From contig QILJ01000020.1 in NCBI GenBank assembly GCA_003233295.1, forward strand, positions 1 through 5,563: a stretch of DNA of 5,563 nucleotides. The letters run 5' to 3'. A program made the position numbers and the translations under genes. Each line of letters opens with the position of its first letter. Position 1 is the first letter of the stretch. Positions 1 to 5,503 of the stretch are shown piece by piece. The notes beneath the pieces were generated by a model. That model was not told where the DNA came from and ran no database searches. It saw only the letters and a list, made by a program, of their open reading frames with translations. Origin of the DNA: Ignavibacteria bacterium. GTDB lineage: Bacteria > Bacteroidota > Ignavibacteria > Ignavibacteriales > Melioribacteraceae.

Positions 1-176
1 TTCTAGTTGGTGATATTGACTGGGTTAATCTGAGAGATCTTGTCAGAAAAACTGAAAAGTATATACAACGAAAGATAAGAACGCTGGTATTCACACCTGA
101 AGAATTTAAAAAAGATTCAAAGATCATGGAGAACAGAGCAGTGCTTTTGATATGGAAAGGCAAAGAAAAAGAGTAG
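1..176 (+). CDS. C-terminal end of a probable MNT-type nucleotidyltransferase (5' truncated by window edge)
   Basis: An open frame runs from the window edge (first full codon at 3) to a TAG at 174-176 and gives the last 57 residues of a protein. It begins LVGDIDWVNLRDLV, continues with a charged helix (RKTEKYIQRKIR), then TLVFTPEEFKKD, and ends in a Lys/Glu-rich tail. The order 'hydrophobic strand with GD, helix, strand ending in a TPEEF-like motif' matches the C-terminal half of small polymerase-beta-type nucleotidyltransferases, often fused to a winged helix and often paired with HEPN proteins. The catalytic GS...DxD region would lie upstream and is not visible, so activity cannot be judged. 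The protein has no obvious link to polysaccharide synthesis and probably marks the edge of the glycan cluster. The identification rests on pattern memory of a short fragment. Confidence 0.6.
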   Translation, partial: LVGDIDWVNLRDLVRKTEKYIQRKIRTLVFTPEEFKKDSKIMENRAVLLIWKGKEKE

Positions 177-183
177 GCAAAAG

Positions 184-216
184 ATGACGAACATTAATAC
201 TGAAGTAAGCCAGTAA
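184..216 (+). other. 10-codon reading frame directly after the nucleotidyltransferase; possible remnant of a partner gene
   Basis: ATG at 184 opens a frame reading MTNINTEVSQ and stopping at TAA 214-216. It starts 7 bases after the nucleotidyltransferase stop, with AGG at 175-177 as a possible ribosome binding site. MNT-type nucleotidyltransferases are commonly followed at this spacing by a HEPN-domain gene. This could therefore be the first codons of such a partner, cut off by the rearrangement that brought in the polysaccharide genes. It is equally likely to be a chance frame: ten codons carry no family signal. The rest of the 62-base gap (177-238) shows no convincing promoter or terminator. 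Confidence 0.15.
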
Positions 217-238
217 CTAGACTCCGAGAAATATTGCG

Positions 239-1588
239 TTGAAAAAGTATTTTCTAAATTTATTGCCAATAAATCTACAGCAGAAGATAAAAAGCAGCAT
301 AGGTCTGCAAGAGATTATTTTAAACACTGCCTGGTTATTTGGTGACAAAATTTTACGTATGGGAGTGGGCGTGATAGTTGGTATATGGGTAGCTCGCTAT
401 CTGGGGCCGGATATGTTTGGTCTTTTAAATTATGCTACTGCGTTTGTCGCACTTTTCGGAGTGCTCGCCACCTTTGGACTAAACAGTATTGTAGTGCGCG
501 ATCTTGTTAAGGATAAAGACAATACGAATGTAACGCTCGGAACAGCTTTTGTACTGCAGTTATGCGGGGGTTTACTCGGATACACACTGACAGCTTTGGC
601 AATCTATTTTGCGCGACCAGATGATGGACAGGCCGGGATTGTAGTGATGATTTTAGGTTTTTCACTTGTGTTTAGATGCATTGACACAGTGAGGTACTGG
701 TTTGAATCTCAGGTTCAGTCAAAATATATAGTTTGGATCGAAAATGGCATTTTTCTCTTTATGGCTCTTACCCAGGGTGTTCTTGTTTTGGTACAGGCGC
801 CATTTTTGGCTTTTGTATGGGTAAATTTCGCAAACGTATTGTTGGTTTCAGCAGGCCTGATTTTTGTATATACATGGCGCGTTGGCATGATGACATCATG
901 GGTAATTGATTTCCAGTATGCAAAGGCATTACTAAAAGAATGTTGGCCTCTCCTTCTGTCGGGAATTGCTATCATGATCTATATGCGTATTGATCAAATT
1001 ATGCTTGGTCAGATGCTGGGAAATGATGCAGTAGGTATATACAGTGTTGCAATTAGGATGAGTGAAGTGTGGTATTTTATCCCTGTCGCAATTGTAGCAT
1101 CAGTTTTCCCTTCGATTGTTAATGCGAAAGAAAAGAGTAAAACACTTTACAAAGATAGATTACAGAAGCTCTATGACCTTATGGTTTTGATGGGTTTATC
1201 TGTAGCAATACCAATGACTTTTATATCTGATTATTTAATTTTTCTACTTTTTGGAGAGGAATATTCAGCAGCAGGAATAGTACTGGCAATTCATATATGG
1301 GCAGGTATTTTTGTATCATTATCAGTAGTTAACACAAAATGGCTTATTCTTGATGGTTTTCAAAAGAATATATTTTATATGGCATTGCTGGGGGCAGTTG
1401 TAAATATTGTAGCAAATTGGATGCTAATACCTATCTTTGGTATTAAAGGAGCTGCCTTAGGTACCGTAATATCGCAATTTGTTTCGTTGTTCTCTGTCGT
1501 ATTTTATCGTGGGACTAAAGTGTCGGCATTGAGAATGGGAAAGTCATTTATATTAAATAAAACTTTTTACAGAATACTGAAAGTGTAG
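239..1588 (+). CDS. Wzx-type polysaccharide repeat-unit flippase (MATE/MOP superfamily)
   Basis: A 449-residue, very hydrophobic protein of the oligosaccharide flippase family (Polysacc_synt / MOP superfamily). It would move undecaprenyl-linked glycan units from the cytoplasmic to the periplasmic face of the inner membrane. About 12 membrane segments can be traced, roughly at residues 28-52, 62-82, 101-124, 131-149, 166-186, 190-212, 236-256, 264-292, 312-338, 344-366, 376-396 and 402-424. Family-like stretches include AWLFGDKILRMGVG (31-44), GPDMFGLLNYA (56-66) and YMRIDQIMLGQMLG (248-261), whose R250 and D252 are charges inside a membrane helix. Length is normal for the family. The start is TTG at 239: an in-frame stop at 218-220 limits how far upstream it can lie, the next in-frame ATG (codon 41) would remove the first helix, and the N-terminus MKKYFLNLLP looks typical. 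The upstream GAG at 226-228 is only a weak ribosome binding site. Exact substrate is not predictable from sequence. Confidence 0.93.
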   Translation: MKKYFLNLLPINLQQKIKSSIGLQEIILNTAWLFGDKILRMGVGVIVGIWVARYLGPDMFGLLNYATAFVALFGVLATFGLNSIVVRDLVKDKDNTNVTLGTAFVLQLCGGLLGYTLTALAIYFARPDDGQAGIVVMILGFSLVFRCIDTVRYWFESQVQSKYIVWIENGIFLFMALTQGVLVLVQAPFLAFVWVNFANVLLVSAGLIFVYTWRVGMMTSWVIDFQYAKALLKECWPLLLSGIAIMIYMRIDQIMLGQMLGNDAVGIYSVAIRMSEVWYFIPVAIVASVFPSIVNAKEKSKTLYKDRLQKLYDLMVLMGLSVAIPMTFISDYLIFLLFGEEYSAAGIVLAIHIWAGIFVSLSVVNTKWLILDGFQKNIFYMALLGAVVNIVANWMLIPIFGIKGAALGTVISQFVSLFSVVFYRGTKVSALRMGKSFILNKTFYRILKV

Positions 1589-1602
1589 AAATTGCATATA
1601 GG

Positions 1603-1630
1603 ATACTGACTAAATTATAGACAGTCGTAT
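1603..1630 (+). terminator. Weak hairpin followed by a T-rich stretch between the flippase and glycosyltransferase genes
   Basis: In the 95-base gap after the flippase, ATAC-t-GACT (1603-1611, T1607 bulged) can pair with AGTCGTAT (1623-1630) around an 11-base loop. This gives 8 pairs, half of them A-T, followed by TATTTTT (1631-1637). It has the outline of an intrinsic terminator or attenuator, but the stem is weak and the T-run is interrupted. At most I would expect partial attenuation between the flippase and the four-gene run. Hairpins of this quality also arise by chance in AT-rich DNA. Confidence 0.2.
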
Positions 1631-1672
1631 TATTTTTGTCATCGATGAATATAGTGATATGAAATTAAAATT

Positions 1673-1679
1673 AAGGAAG
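1673..1679 (+). promoter_or_regulatory. Ribosome binding site that fixes the GTG start of the glycosyltransferase
   Basis: AAGGAAG at 1673-1679 is a good Shine-Dalgarno match and lies 4 bases before the GTG at 1684. An ATG overlaps that GTG (1682-1684) in another frame, but its second codon is TGA, so it cannot serve. The GTG reads MNIGFYLKWNK, which fits the N-terminal beta-strand of a GT-B enzyme. Confidence 0.7.
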
Positions 1680-1683
1680 TAAT

Positions 1684-2652
1684 GTGAATATAGGTTTTTA
1701 TTTGAAGTGGAATAAATACTCTTTAGCTGGTAAGGAAGGGAATGTACTTGGTGATGAACTGTATGCTGAATCTCTGGCAAATACATTCAGATCTTTTCCA
1801 TGTATACATAGTGCTGAAGTTTACGCACCGAACTATATGCCATCAAAGAAACTTGATGCCATGATATATCTAAATGATTCAGAGCCTTTAGAACGCTATT
1901 CATCAAAACATGTCTTATATATGCAAAATAATTATGGCGAAGGCTCAGAAGTCGCATTAAATCAATTTCAGAGCATAGGATATGACGGTTTTGCATTTAT
2001 TTCAAACAGACTATTAAATCAGCACGTTGCTGATGGGTATACTGGGATTTATTTACCTTTTGGTGTCGACACCGCACTTTTCTATCCAAGGAAGAAACAA
2101 AAAGAATATGTGTATGATGTGGCCTATATTGGGAATGATATAAAGGGAAAGGAAAGAACAAATAAATATTTATTTCCTGCGAGAAAGTATAACTTCGGAC
2201 TGTATGGCAACTGGGCAATACCAAAGCCAGGATTTAGAATATGGCGTCATTTCATTAGGCATGATGAATATAAGAAAGTATTTGAGAAAATAAGCAACGG
2301 TCGAATACCACAGGAAGAAGTGCCTATACTTTATAGCAGTTCTCTCATAAATCTTAACTGCACAGCACAGGATTGCGTTAACTGGGATGTTATTACCTTA
2401 CGCATATATGAGGTATTGGCATGCAAGGGTTTTTTAATAACGGATGAAGTTCCATTGTCTGCGACTAGCCTTGATGGTTGTGCAGTATTTACCGAAGGTG
2501 GTGAAGACCTGAATGAAAAGATTGAATACTTTCTTGAACGTCCTCTCTTACGTGATGAAATATCTGAAAACGGCCATCAAACAGTTATAAAAAACGCATC
2601 AATATCAGCGCGTGCAAACGAACTAAAGAACTATCTTGAGGGAATAATATGA
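1684..2652 (+). CDS. CgeB-like GT-B glycosyltransferase (Glyco_trans_1_2 type)
   Basis: This 322-residue soluble protein should transfer a sugar from a nucleotide donor to the growing lipid-linked glycan at the cytoplasmic face. It resembles the CgeB / Glyco_trans_1_2 group of GT-B enzymes. The N-terminal half holds MNIGFYLKW (first strand) and LPFGVDTALFYP (124-135), the usual linker motif of this group. The C-terminal donor-binding half has YDVAYIGN (144-151), FGLYGNW (171-177), GRIPQEEVPILYSSSLINLNC (the run at 206-226), RIYEVLACKGFLITD (240-254) and FTEGGEDL (269-276). These correspond to the family pattern of a 'stage where the protein becomes a small figure in its own time' helix, a donor-site RxxE helix (R240, E243 here) and a C-terminal helix. 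The start is GTG with a strong ribosome binding site. Its last codons overlap the radical SAM start by 4 bases, so the two are probably translationally coupled. Donor and acceptor sugars cannot be read from sequence. Confidence 0.85.
   Translation: MNIGFYLKWNKYSLAGKEGNVLGDELYAESLANTFRSFPCIHSAEVYAPNYMPSKKLDAMIYLNDSEPLERYSSKHVLYMQNNYGEGSEVALNQFQSIGYDGFAFISNRLLNQHVADGYTGIYLPFGVDTALFYPRKKQKEYVYDVAYIGNDIKGKERTNKYLFPARKYNFGLYGNWAIPKPGFRIWRHFIRHDEYKKVFEKISNGRIPQEEVPILYSSSLINLNCTAQDCVNWDVITLRIYEVLACKGFLITDEVPLSATSLDGCAVFTEGGEDLNEKIEYFLERPLLRDEISENGHQTVIKNASISARANELKNYLEGII
2638..2643 (+). promoter_or_regulatory. Ribosome binding site for the radical SAM gene inside the glycosyltransferase 3' end
   Basis: GAGGGA at 2638-2643 lies 5 bases before the ATG at 2649, inside the last codons of the glycosyltransferase. 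The stop and start share ATGA (2649-2652), a classic arrangement for re-initiation by terminating ribosomes. Confidence 0.7.
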
Positions 2653-4013
2653 AGGTACTATTTGCAAATTCACCGGTGATACGTTCTGAAAATTCATCTC
2701 CTGATAATGATTTTGAAATTGAAGGGTTTATATTCAAATCGTCATATCGAAAAATACCTGGTGCCTGGACACTATATAAATTCCTGCATGATTATTTAGG
2801 TTTAGGTAAAGGTGTTCAATATGGTGTGAGAGCAGGCTCCAGATGGCCATGGACTATGGATAAGCCCCATGGTGGTCCACACTTTCCTTTTTTTCTTGCA
2901 TATGCAGCGTCATATGTGAAAAATATGGGGCATGATGTAGATGTCATAGATGCAGTTGTAAATGAACAATACAACTATGCCGAATATGTATCAAACATAA
3001 AGGATAAAAGAGCAGATATCGTTGTAATAGAATGCTCTACGCCAACTATTGATATTGATCTGTGGCTAGCTGGGAAAATAGCAAAATTTACAGAAGTGGC
3101 TCTAGCCGGGCCTCATCTGGATGATACATCTGATCAAATAAAGAAATCTAATCCTGAAATTAAGTATCTGTTACGAGGTGAGTATACGTTAAGTATGGCA
3201 AAAGTAATAGAAACTCGAAATCCCGGAATATATGAGTCTGAAGTAGTCACTGATCTGGATTCTATCCCATTTCCATATAGAAATTTCCCCGGTGCAGACA
3301 AGTACTATGACCCATCTATGCCTACTCCTAGACCACAACTCCAAATTTATGCGAGCAAAGGTTGTCCTTTTAAGTGCACATTCTGCCAATGGCCGAAAAT
3401 AATGTATGGAAGGAAGGTTTCTTTGAGAAAACCGGAGCTAGTTGCACAGGAAATTAAAGAAGCTATCAATTTTCACGGTATTAAAAGTGTGTTTTTTGAT
3501 GATGATACATTTAACATGGGTAATGCACGGATAAGTGAATTATGTGAAGAATTAAAGGAAATTGGTTTACCCTGGACCATGATGGGAAGGTTTGATACCT
3601 CTCCCGAATGGCTATATGACAAAATGGTTGATAGTGGGTGTGTTGGTATGCGATTTGGCATAGAAACATTTAACCTGGAAATTTTAAAGAATGTAAAAAA
3701 GGGGATTGAGAGAAAAGATTTTAAGAAAATACTTGAAAATATTACAAACAATCACCCACAGCTTATGATTCATTTGACGATGATGAAAGATATGCCTGGA
3801 CAAACTGAAGAAATTCACCAGGAAGATATGAAGATTCTCAAGGATTTGGGGTATTCAACAAATAACCCATACAGGAGTTATCAACTATCACGATGTGCAC
3901 CATTCCCTGGTACAGAGATGTATAAAGAACTTGGCGAAGAATTTGGAGAAGAAGCACTAAATGAATTTAAACTCTATGATGGTGGTAAAGAAACTATCAT
4001 GAAAAAACTGTGA
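2649..4013 (+). CDS. B12-binding-type radical SAM protein
   Basis: This 454-residue protein has the layout of cobalamin-dependent radical SAM enzymes. The N-terminal Rossmann-like part contains KVLFANSPV (2-10), a long insert with VRAGSRWPWT (60-69), the helix and strand PFFLAYAASYVKNMGHDVDVIDA (80-102), DIVVIECSTPT (123-133) and VALAGPH (150-156). The DxHxxG cobalamin-ligand motif is not seen, which is common in this group. The radical SAM core carries the 4Fe-4S cluster motif CPFKCTFC with C239, C243 and C246, then FFDDDTF (282-288), GRFD (313-316), RFGIET (335-340), a PGQTEE loop (383-388) and PFPGTEMYKE (418-427). Length is normal and the gene looks intact. Reductive cleavage of S-adenosylmethionine is well supported. 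The substrate is unknown, but the gene is coupled to a glycosyltransferase and followed by SDR and cupin genes. A sugar or glycan modification such as C-methylation, dehydration or another radical step is therefore a reasonable inference. Relatives outside sugar metabolism also exist. Confidence 0.9.
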   Translation: MKVLFANSPVIRSENSSPDNDFEIEGFIFKSSYRKIPGAWTLYKFLHDYLGLGKGVQYGVRAGSRWPWTMDKPHGGPHFPFFLAYAASYVKNMGHDVDVIDAVVNEQYNYAEYVSNIKDKRADIVVIECSTPTIDIDLWLAGKIAKFTEVALAGPHLDDTSDQIKKSNPEIKYLLRGEYTLSMAKVIETRNPGIYESEVVTDLDSIPFPYRNFPGADKYYDPSMPTPRPQLQIYASKGCPFKCTFCQWPKIMYGRKVSLRKPELVAQEIKEAINFHGIKSVFFDDDTFNMGNARISELCEELKEIGLPWTMMGRFDTSPEWLYDKMVDSGCVGMRFGIETFNLEILKNVKKGIERKDFKKILENITNNHPQLMIHLTMMKDMPGQTEEIHQEDMKILKDLGYSTNNPYRSYQLSRCAPFPGTEMYKELGEEFGEEALNEFKLYDGGKETIMKKL

Positions 4014-4033
4014 AAAATTAAGAGTCGGTGTAA

Positions 4034-4900
4034 ATGATGAATGTTTTATTAGCAGGTGCTTCAGGTTATGTTGGAGGAATAATTAACAGAGAATTAAAAG
4101 ATAATTTTAATATAATAAAATTAAATAAAAGAAGTATGAACGATGATAATATTTTATGTGACCTTTCTGATTTTGAAAGTGCTAAAAAGTTAAGAATCTA
4201 TAAGCCGGATATTATTATTCACGCGGCAGGAAACAAAAACATACAGGAGTGTGAAGATAATCCGCACATTGCGCATCAGGCGAACACGCTATCACTCATT
4301 AATCTTATTCGAGTTTTCAATGGTGAAGCAAAAATAATTTATATTTCTACGGATTATGTTTTTAGTGGGGGTGAAGGACTATATAAGGAACGGGACCAGG
4401 CTCACCCATTGACCGAGTATGGAAGATCTAAATTACGCGCTGAATATGAGTGTATAAATGCTGCTCAGTCTAGCGCAACTGTACTACGGCTCAGTGCCTT
4501 GTTAGATATTAATGCTACGTTTCCAAAATTTATTATAAGTTCATTAGAAGAAGGAAGAGAAATTGAATGTTATTCAAATGTCTTTTATTCACCAACGTAC
4601 TATGTTGATTTTTGTCTTATCCTTAGAAAATTGATTGAATGTAACGATTTGAAGAGCAAGGTCTACCATTCATGTGGGCATCGTATTTCTAGATACGATT
4701 TTGCAAAAAATCTATGTGATACACTTGGTTACGATAATAATCTAATTATCGAGCGTGAAAATACAATGGAGAACAAATACTTGTTTCATGATTTATCCCT
4801 GTCGAATCAATATACTGAAAAAGAACTTGGCGTAAAAAAATCAAATATAGAAAAAATATTACGCAACATAGAGTCATCAAGAAAAAATGAGAGTAATTAG
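4034..4900 (+). CDS. RmlD-like SDR-family nucleotide-sugar reductase
   Basis: A 288-residue extended short-chain dehydrogenase/reductase most like RmlD (dTDP-4-dehydrorhamnose reductase) and its relatives. It should bind NAD(P)H and reduce a nucleotide-linked keto-sugar in the cytoplasm. Visible features are the nucleotide-binding loop GASGYVGG (8-15), PDIIIHAAG (58-66), the STDYVFSGG motif (105-113) with catalytic S/T, and YGRSK (129-133) giving the Tyr-Lys pair Y129 and K133. PTYYVDF (187-193) is the usual substrate-domain strand. All core catalytic residues are present and the length is normal. Two ATGs stand side by side (4034 and 4037). A weak GAG at 4022-4024 fits either, so the N-terminus is uncertain by one residue. 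No RmlA, RmlB or full-length RmlC gene lies in this window, so dTDP-rhamnose cannot be assumed as the product. The gene ends inside the next one (14-base overlap), which points to a joint function with the cupin. Confidence 0.88.
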   Translation: MMNVLLAGASGYVGGIINRELKDNFNIIKLNKRSMNDDNILCDLSDFESAKKLRIYKPDIIIHAAGNKNIQECEDNPHIAHQANTLSLINLIRVFNGEAKIIYISTDYVFSGGEGLYKERDQAHPLTEYGRSKLRAEYECINAAQSSATVLRLSALLDINATFPKFIISSLEEGREIECYSNVFYSPTYYVDFCLILRKLIECNDLKSKVYHSCGHRISRYDFAKNLCDTLGYDNNLIIERENTMENKYLFHDLSLSNQYTEKELGVKKSNIEKILRNIESSRKNESN

Positions 4901-5252
4901 TCCCTATTTAGAGATTAGAGATGACCGCGGTAGTTTCAGCGGTATTATAAATTCCGGTACCTGGGGTGAAGCAAATTATGTAACTACCAGAAAAGGAGAA
5001 GTTAGAGGGGGGCATTATCATAAATACACTGAAGAATTGTTCTTTATAATTGAAGGGAATATTTCAATCATTATTTCTGATACTAGCGGGGATAATAAAA
5101 ATATCTTTGAAGTAAAAAAAGGTGACATATTTATAGTTGAACCCTATGAGGTTCACACCTTTACCTGTCTTGAGAATTCATCATGGATAAATTTTCTTTC
5201 AGAAAGAATTAATGCAGAATCACCGGATATTCATCGTCCTTCTCCTAAATAA
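4887..5252 (+). CDS. Small single-domain cupin, probable sugar isomerase/epimerase-like partner of the SDR
   Basis: A 121-residue protein that is one cupin barrel. Cupin motif 1 is seen as GGHYHKYTEELFFIIEG (41-57) with likely metal ligands H43, H45 and E49 or E50. Motif 2 is GDIFIVEPYEVHTF (79-92) with H90. The N-terminal DDRGSF (12-17) resembles the entry strand of sugar-nucleotide cupins such as CapF C-terminal domains, RmlC and FdtA-type ketoisomerases. It is too short for typical RmlC (around 180 residues). FdtA/WxcM-type isomerases or the detached cupin half of a CapF/FnlB-like enzyme are closer in size, and the ending PDIHRP resembles the end of CapF-type cupins. The start ATG overlaps the SDR by 14 bases with only a poor ribosome binding site, so translation probably depends on coupling. 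Metal binding is likely. The reaction is inferred from context. Confidence 0.85.
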   Translation: MRVISPYLEIRDDRGSFSGIINSGTWGEANYVTTRKGEVRGGHYHKYTEELFFIIEGNISIIISDTSGDNKNIFEVKKGDIFIVEPYEVHTFTCLENSSWINFLSERINAESPDIHRPSPK

Positions 5253-5295
5253 AACCAGTATTGTTACAACCAAGAGAGTGGTCGATAATCTATCA

Positions 5296-5311
5296 TGCCC
5301 ACCTGCCATTT
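5296..5311 (+). repeat. Left arm of the 16-base inverted repeat
   Basis: TGCCCACCTGCCATTT pairs with 5488-5503 with one mismatch. It lies in the gap 43 bases after the cupin stop and is followed directly by two AGCCACC copies. Confidence 0.75.
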
Positions 5312-5476
5312 TGGAGCCACCTTGTTAGCCACCCCTTTCATCTTCTCAGAGTTGGAGCTGGATGCTCTACCTTTTTATCGCGTAAACTTTCTCTATTTCC
5401 TTAAACTCGTTACACTTTTACCCACTAATTTTCCTGAAGAGCCTATTTTTTTATGGCGCATTTGTGAAATTCTTTC

Positions 5477-5482
5477 AAGAGA
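5477..5482 (+). promoter_or_regulatory. Ribosome binding site for the downstream glycosyltransferase
   Basis: AAGAGA at 5477-5482 lies 7 bases before the ATG at 5490. It is a moderate match at good spacing and supports this start. It sits just inside the right arm of the inverted repeat, so if the repeat marks an insertion, this site came with it. Confidence 0.5.
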
Positions 5483-5487
5483 ATACT

Positions 5488-5503
5488 AAATGGCAGGTTG
5501 GCA
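5488..5503 (-). repeat. Right arm of the 16-base inverted repeat, overlapping a start codon
   Basis: AAATGGCAGGTTGGCA is the inverted counterpart of 5296-5311. Its ATG (5490-5492) is the start codon of the glycosyltransferase, and the arm encodes M-A-G-W and the first base of the fifth codon, Gln (5502-5504). Confidence 0.75.

Larger units (their letters stand above)
5253..5489. other. 237-base gap without a convincing gene
   Basis: After the cupin there is no supported coding region until 5490. A 64-codon frame on + (5295-5489) has no ribosome binding site and no recognisable family. On the - strand, the frame from 5461 down to 5264 is broken by two stops. The stretch holds the left arm and body of an inverted repeat (5296-5503) and two AGCCACC copies (5315-5321 and 5327-5333) with a related GCCCACC at 5297-5303. 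I see no clear terminator hairpin after the cupin and no strong promoter before the next gene. Confidence 0.6.
5296..5503. mobile_element. Possible small insertion (MITE-like) or IS remnant bounded by 16-base inverted repeats
   Basis: TGCCCACCTGCCATTT (5296-5311) is the reverse complement of AAATGGCAGGTTGGCA (5488-5503) at 15 of 16 positions (mismatch C5300/T5499). A match this long within about 300 bases is very unlikely by chance. The 208-base unit has no transposase, so it would be a non-autonomous element or the joined ends of a decayed IS. Repeated GCCACC motifs next to the left arm, and a TGTTACAACC at 5262-5271, recall the multiple terminal repeats and TGT ends of IS21-family elements, but that is recall and not a match I could test. 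I see no target-site duplication. The right arm overlaps the first codons of the next gene. Confidence 0.4.

Noticed and set aside
198..215. TACTG/CAGTA 5-base inverted repeat before the flippase
   Set aside because: The stem is short, the loop is 8 bases and no T-run follows. It is not distinguishable from chance.
715..975. 86-codon open frame on the - strand inside the flippase gene
   Set aside because: It lies antisense to a clearly membrane-protein-coding frame, and its translation has no family features.
1592..1621. TTGCAT - 18 bases - TATAGA, a sigma-70-like promoter before the glycosyltransferase
   Set aside because: Each box matches only 4 of 6 consensus bases with slightly long spacing, which is common by chance in AT-rich DNA. 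It also overlaps the hairpin.
1787..2224. Two adjoining - strand open frames (69 and 75 codons) inside the glycosyltransferase gene
   Set aside because: They are antisense to a well-supported gene, and their compositions look like shadows of coding sequence.
3189..3751. Two - strand open frames (66 and 92 codons) inside the radical SAM gene
   Set aside because: They cover the cluster-binding and core region of the real gene on the opposite strand and show no motifs of their own.
4034..5252. Reading the SDR and cupin as RmlD and RmlC of a dTDP-rhamnose pathway
   Set aside because: The cupin is far shorter than RmlC, and neither RmlA nor RmlB is present in the window, so the specific names would overstate the evidence.
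5295..5489. 64-codon + strand frame ending directly before the last glycosyltransferase
   Set aside because: There is no ribosome binding site and no recognised domain. The frame coincides almost exactly with the inverted-repeat unit and is best explained as a chance frame through it.
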